This document shows, one piece after another, positions 63,001 to 64,000 of a stretch of 64,000 nucleotides of DNA. Positions within the stretch are counted from its first letter, which is position 1. Every line of letters starts with the position of its first letter. Source of the stretch: Prorocentrum cordatum (taxonomy: Eukaryota > Sar > Dinophyceae > Prorocentrales > Prorocentraceae); the NCBI GenBank assembly GCA_963575745.1, contig CAUYUJ010009846.1:186001-250000 (forward strand), written 5' to 3'. Below the pieces are notes generated by a model. It did no database searches. It was not told where the DNA came from and saw only the letters and a program-made list of their open reading frames with translations. The position numbers and the translations under genes are program-made.

Positions 63001-63260
63001 CTGCTGCGGGAGGTGGCGCGGGAACGCCAGGGCCTCCGGACTGCTCCGGTGGAGGTCCCGGGTGCACGGCCTGGCGCTGCTGAGGCCCGCGGCGGGAGGG
63101 GTATCGGAGGAGGAGGAAGGAGGGAGGAGGACGGAGGAAGGAGGGAGGAGGAGGGAGGAAGGAGGGAGGAGGAGGAGGAGGAGAAGGAGGAGGACCGAAG
63201 CGGGGTCGAAGCGGGTCGAGGAGGAGGAGGAGGAGGAGGAGGAGGATCGAGGAAGGGTCG
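63001..63260 (+). repeat. GC-rich spacer then GGA tract
   Basis: 63001-63098 is unassigned. 63100-63250 is AGGAGGGAGG-type purine-rich sequence, with one GATCGAAG-type break. Confidence 0.75.
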
Positions 63261-63740
63261 CGGAAACGCACGCCTGGATGTAGGCGGGTGGCATCAGCGA
63301 CGGGTCCAGCTTCCATGCAGGATCCTGGCGCTCCGTCGCCAAATCAGGCCGCATTGGAGCCATATTTCGGGAGGCACTCTCCCTGGATCTGATGCTCGAA
63401 GTGGAGGATCGAAGGAGGATGAGGACGAGGATAGAGCTTCCGTCTGAACGAGACACGTTGCTTCCCTGCCTTTTCCGTATCAGAAGGCGCCCCAGGAGAT
63501 GATTGGGGGCCGATTGCGACGAGGCGGAGCCCAGACATCCTTCCTCATGATAGAAGATCAAGGCGGGTGGTGTTTGTTAATGTTGGGCCTTTGGATGCCC
63601 GCTTCGAGCCCCAGAGCAGTCACAAGACGAACCGTGATGAAACAAACGGGGCCTTGGGCGCAGGATTGAAAAGCAGACAAACAACCCAAAACAAATGCGC
63701 TGTCGGAGGCTTGGGAGGGGGAAGAAGAGGATCGAGGACT
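63261..63740. other. No supported feature
   Basis: Apparently unique DNA with short frames on both strands. Confidence 0.4.
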
Positions 63741-63980
63741 GGCGTTGTTGGCTCCTCCTCCTCCTCCCCATCTCCCTCCCTCCTTCCCCCTCTCCTCCTC
63801 CTCCTCCTCCTCCTCCTCCTCCTCCTCCTCCTCCTCCTCCTCCTCCTCCTCCGCCTCGTCCTCCTCCTCCTCCTCATCATCATCCCCCTTCCTCCTTCCT
63901 CCTCCTCCTCCTCCTCCTCCTCCTCGTGCTCCTCCTCCTTCTCCTCCTCCTCCTCCTCCTCCTCCTACTCCTTCGCGCTC
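63741..63980 (+). repeat. (TCC)n tract
   Basis: CTCCTCCTC with GCCTCG, CATCATC and GTGCTC interruptions, continuing to near the window end. Confidence 0.95.
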
Positions 63981-64000
63981 GAATGGGCATTGAGCCCATT

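Noticed and set aside
1-64000. CRISPR array or bacterial defence locus
   Set aside because: The tandem repeats have no regular unique spacers of CRISPR type and no associated genes. The palindrome array at 40.5 kb has spacers of only about 10 bases.

Overview
The window looks like repeat-dominated nuclear DNA from a eukaryote with a large GC-rich genome. A dinoflagellate is the best guess (about 0.6). The reasons are the mass of simple repeats, the broken retroelement RNase H, the G/C-ending codons in the few protein-like stretches, and the absence of operon-style gene packing. No dinoflagellate spliced-leader sequence, rRNA gene or credible tRNA gene was seen. A haptophyte or another GC-rich protist is not excluded.

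No intact, confidently functional gene was found. Two protein-coding fossils are well supported. One at 3.65-4.35 kb (minus) is the C-terminal part of a non-LTR-type retroelement with an RNase H domain split over reading frames. One at 28.3-29.56 kb (plus) is a decayed gene with a UBA-like ubiquitin-binding domain followed by an OTU-like cysteine-protease region, interrupted by a stop and frame changes. A few short stretches have coding-like composition and are given as low-confidence candidates: 20.26-20.40, 26.66-27.76 (minus), 40.89-41.31 (minus) and 53.27-53.79 kb.

Layout. 0-2.1 kb: a tandem ~700-bp repeat. 2.1-3.1: a GTGGCCCC minisatellite and a CGT tract. 3.1-4.35: the retroelement fossil. 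4.7-7.1: several minisatellites. 7.8-12.85: a higher-order satellite whose long (1.4 kb, with an inner CGT tract) and short (0.9 kb) units alternate; the same family returns at 27.9-28.3 and 35.3-38.2. 15.9-17.4: a tandem duplication with one half identical. 17.4-18.9: two satellites. 22.2-23.5: a graded CA-type tract. 29.7-30.4 and 54.2-54.6: pentanucleotide arrays. 31.9-35.2: a 108-bp satellite. 55.6-57.2: a ~100-bp satellite. A composite repeat built from GGA tract, unique module and 82-bp array occurs at 23.9-24.8, 44.9-45.5 (minus) and 58.5-59.4, with a truncated copy at 1-130.

Small inverted-repeat elements are scattered through the right half: a ~150-bp terminal-inverted-repeat element at 51.6 and 53.1 kb, a foldback at 43.2 and 44.6 kb, and hairpins at 20.5, 52.3, 55.2 and 62.1 kb. 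An array of six palindromes at 20-21-bp spacing lies at 40.53-40.65 kb. Nearly all long open frames are by-products of these repeats. No pathway or gene cluster can be reconstructed from this window.
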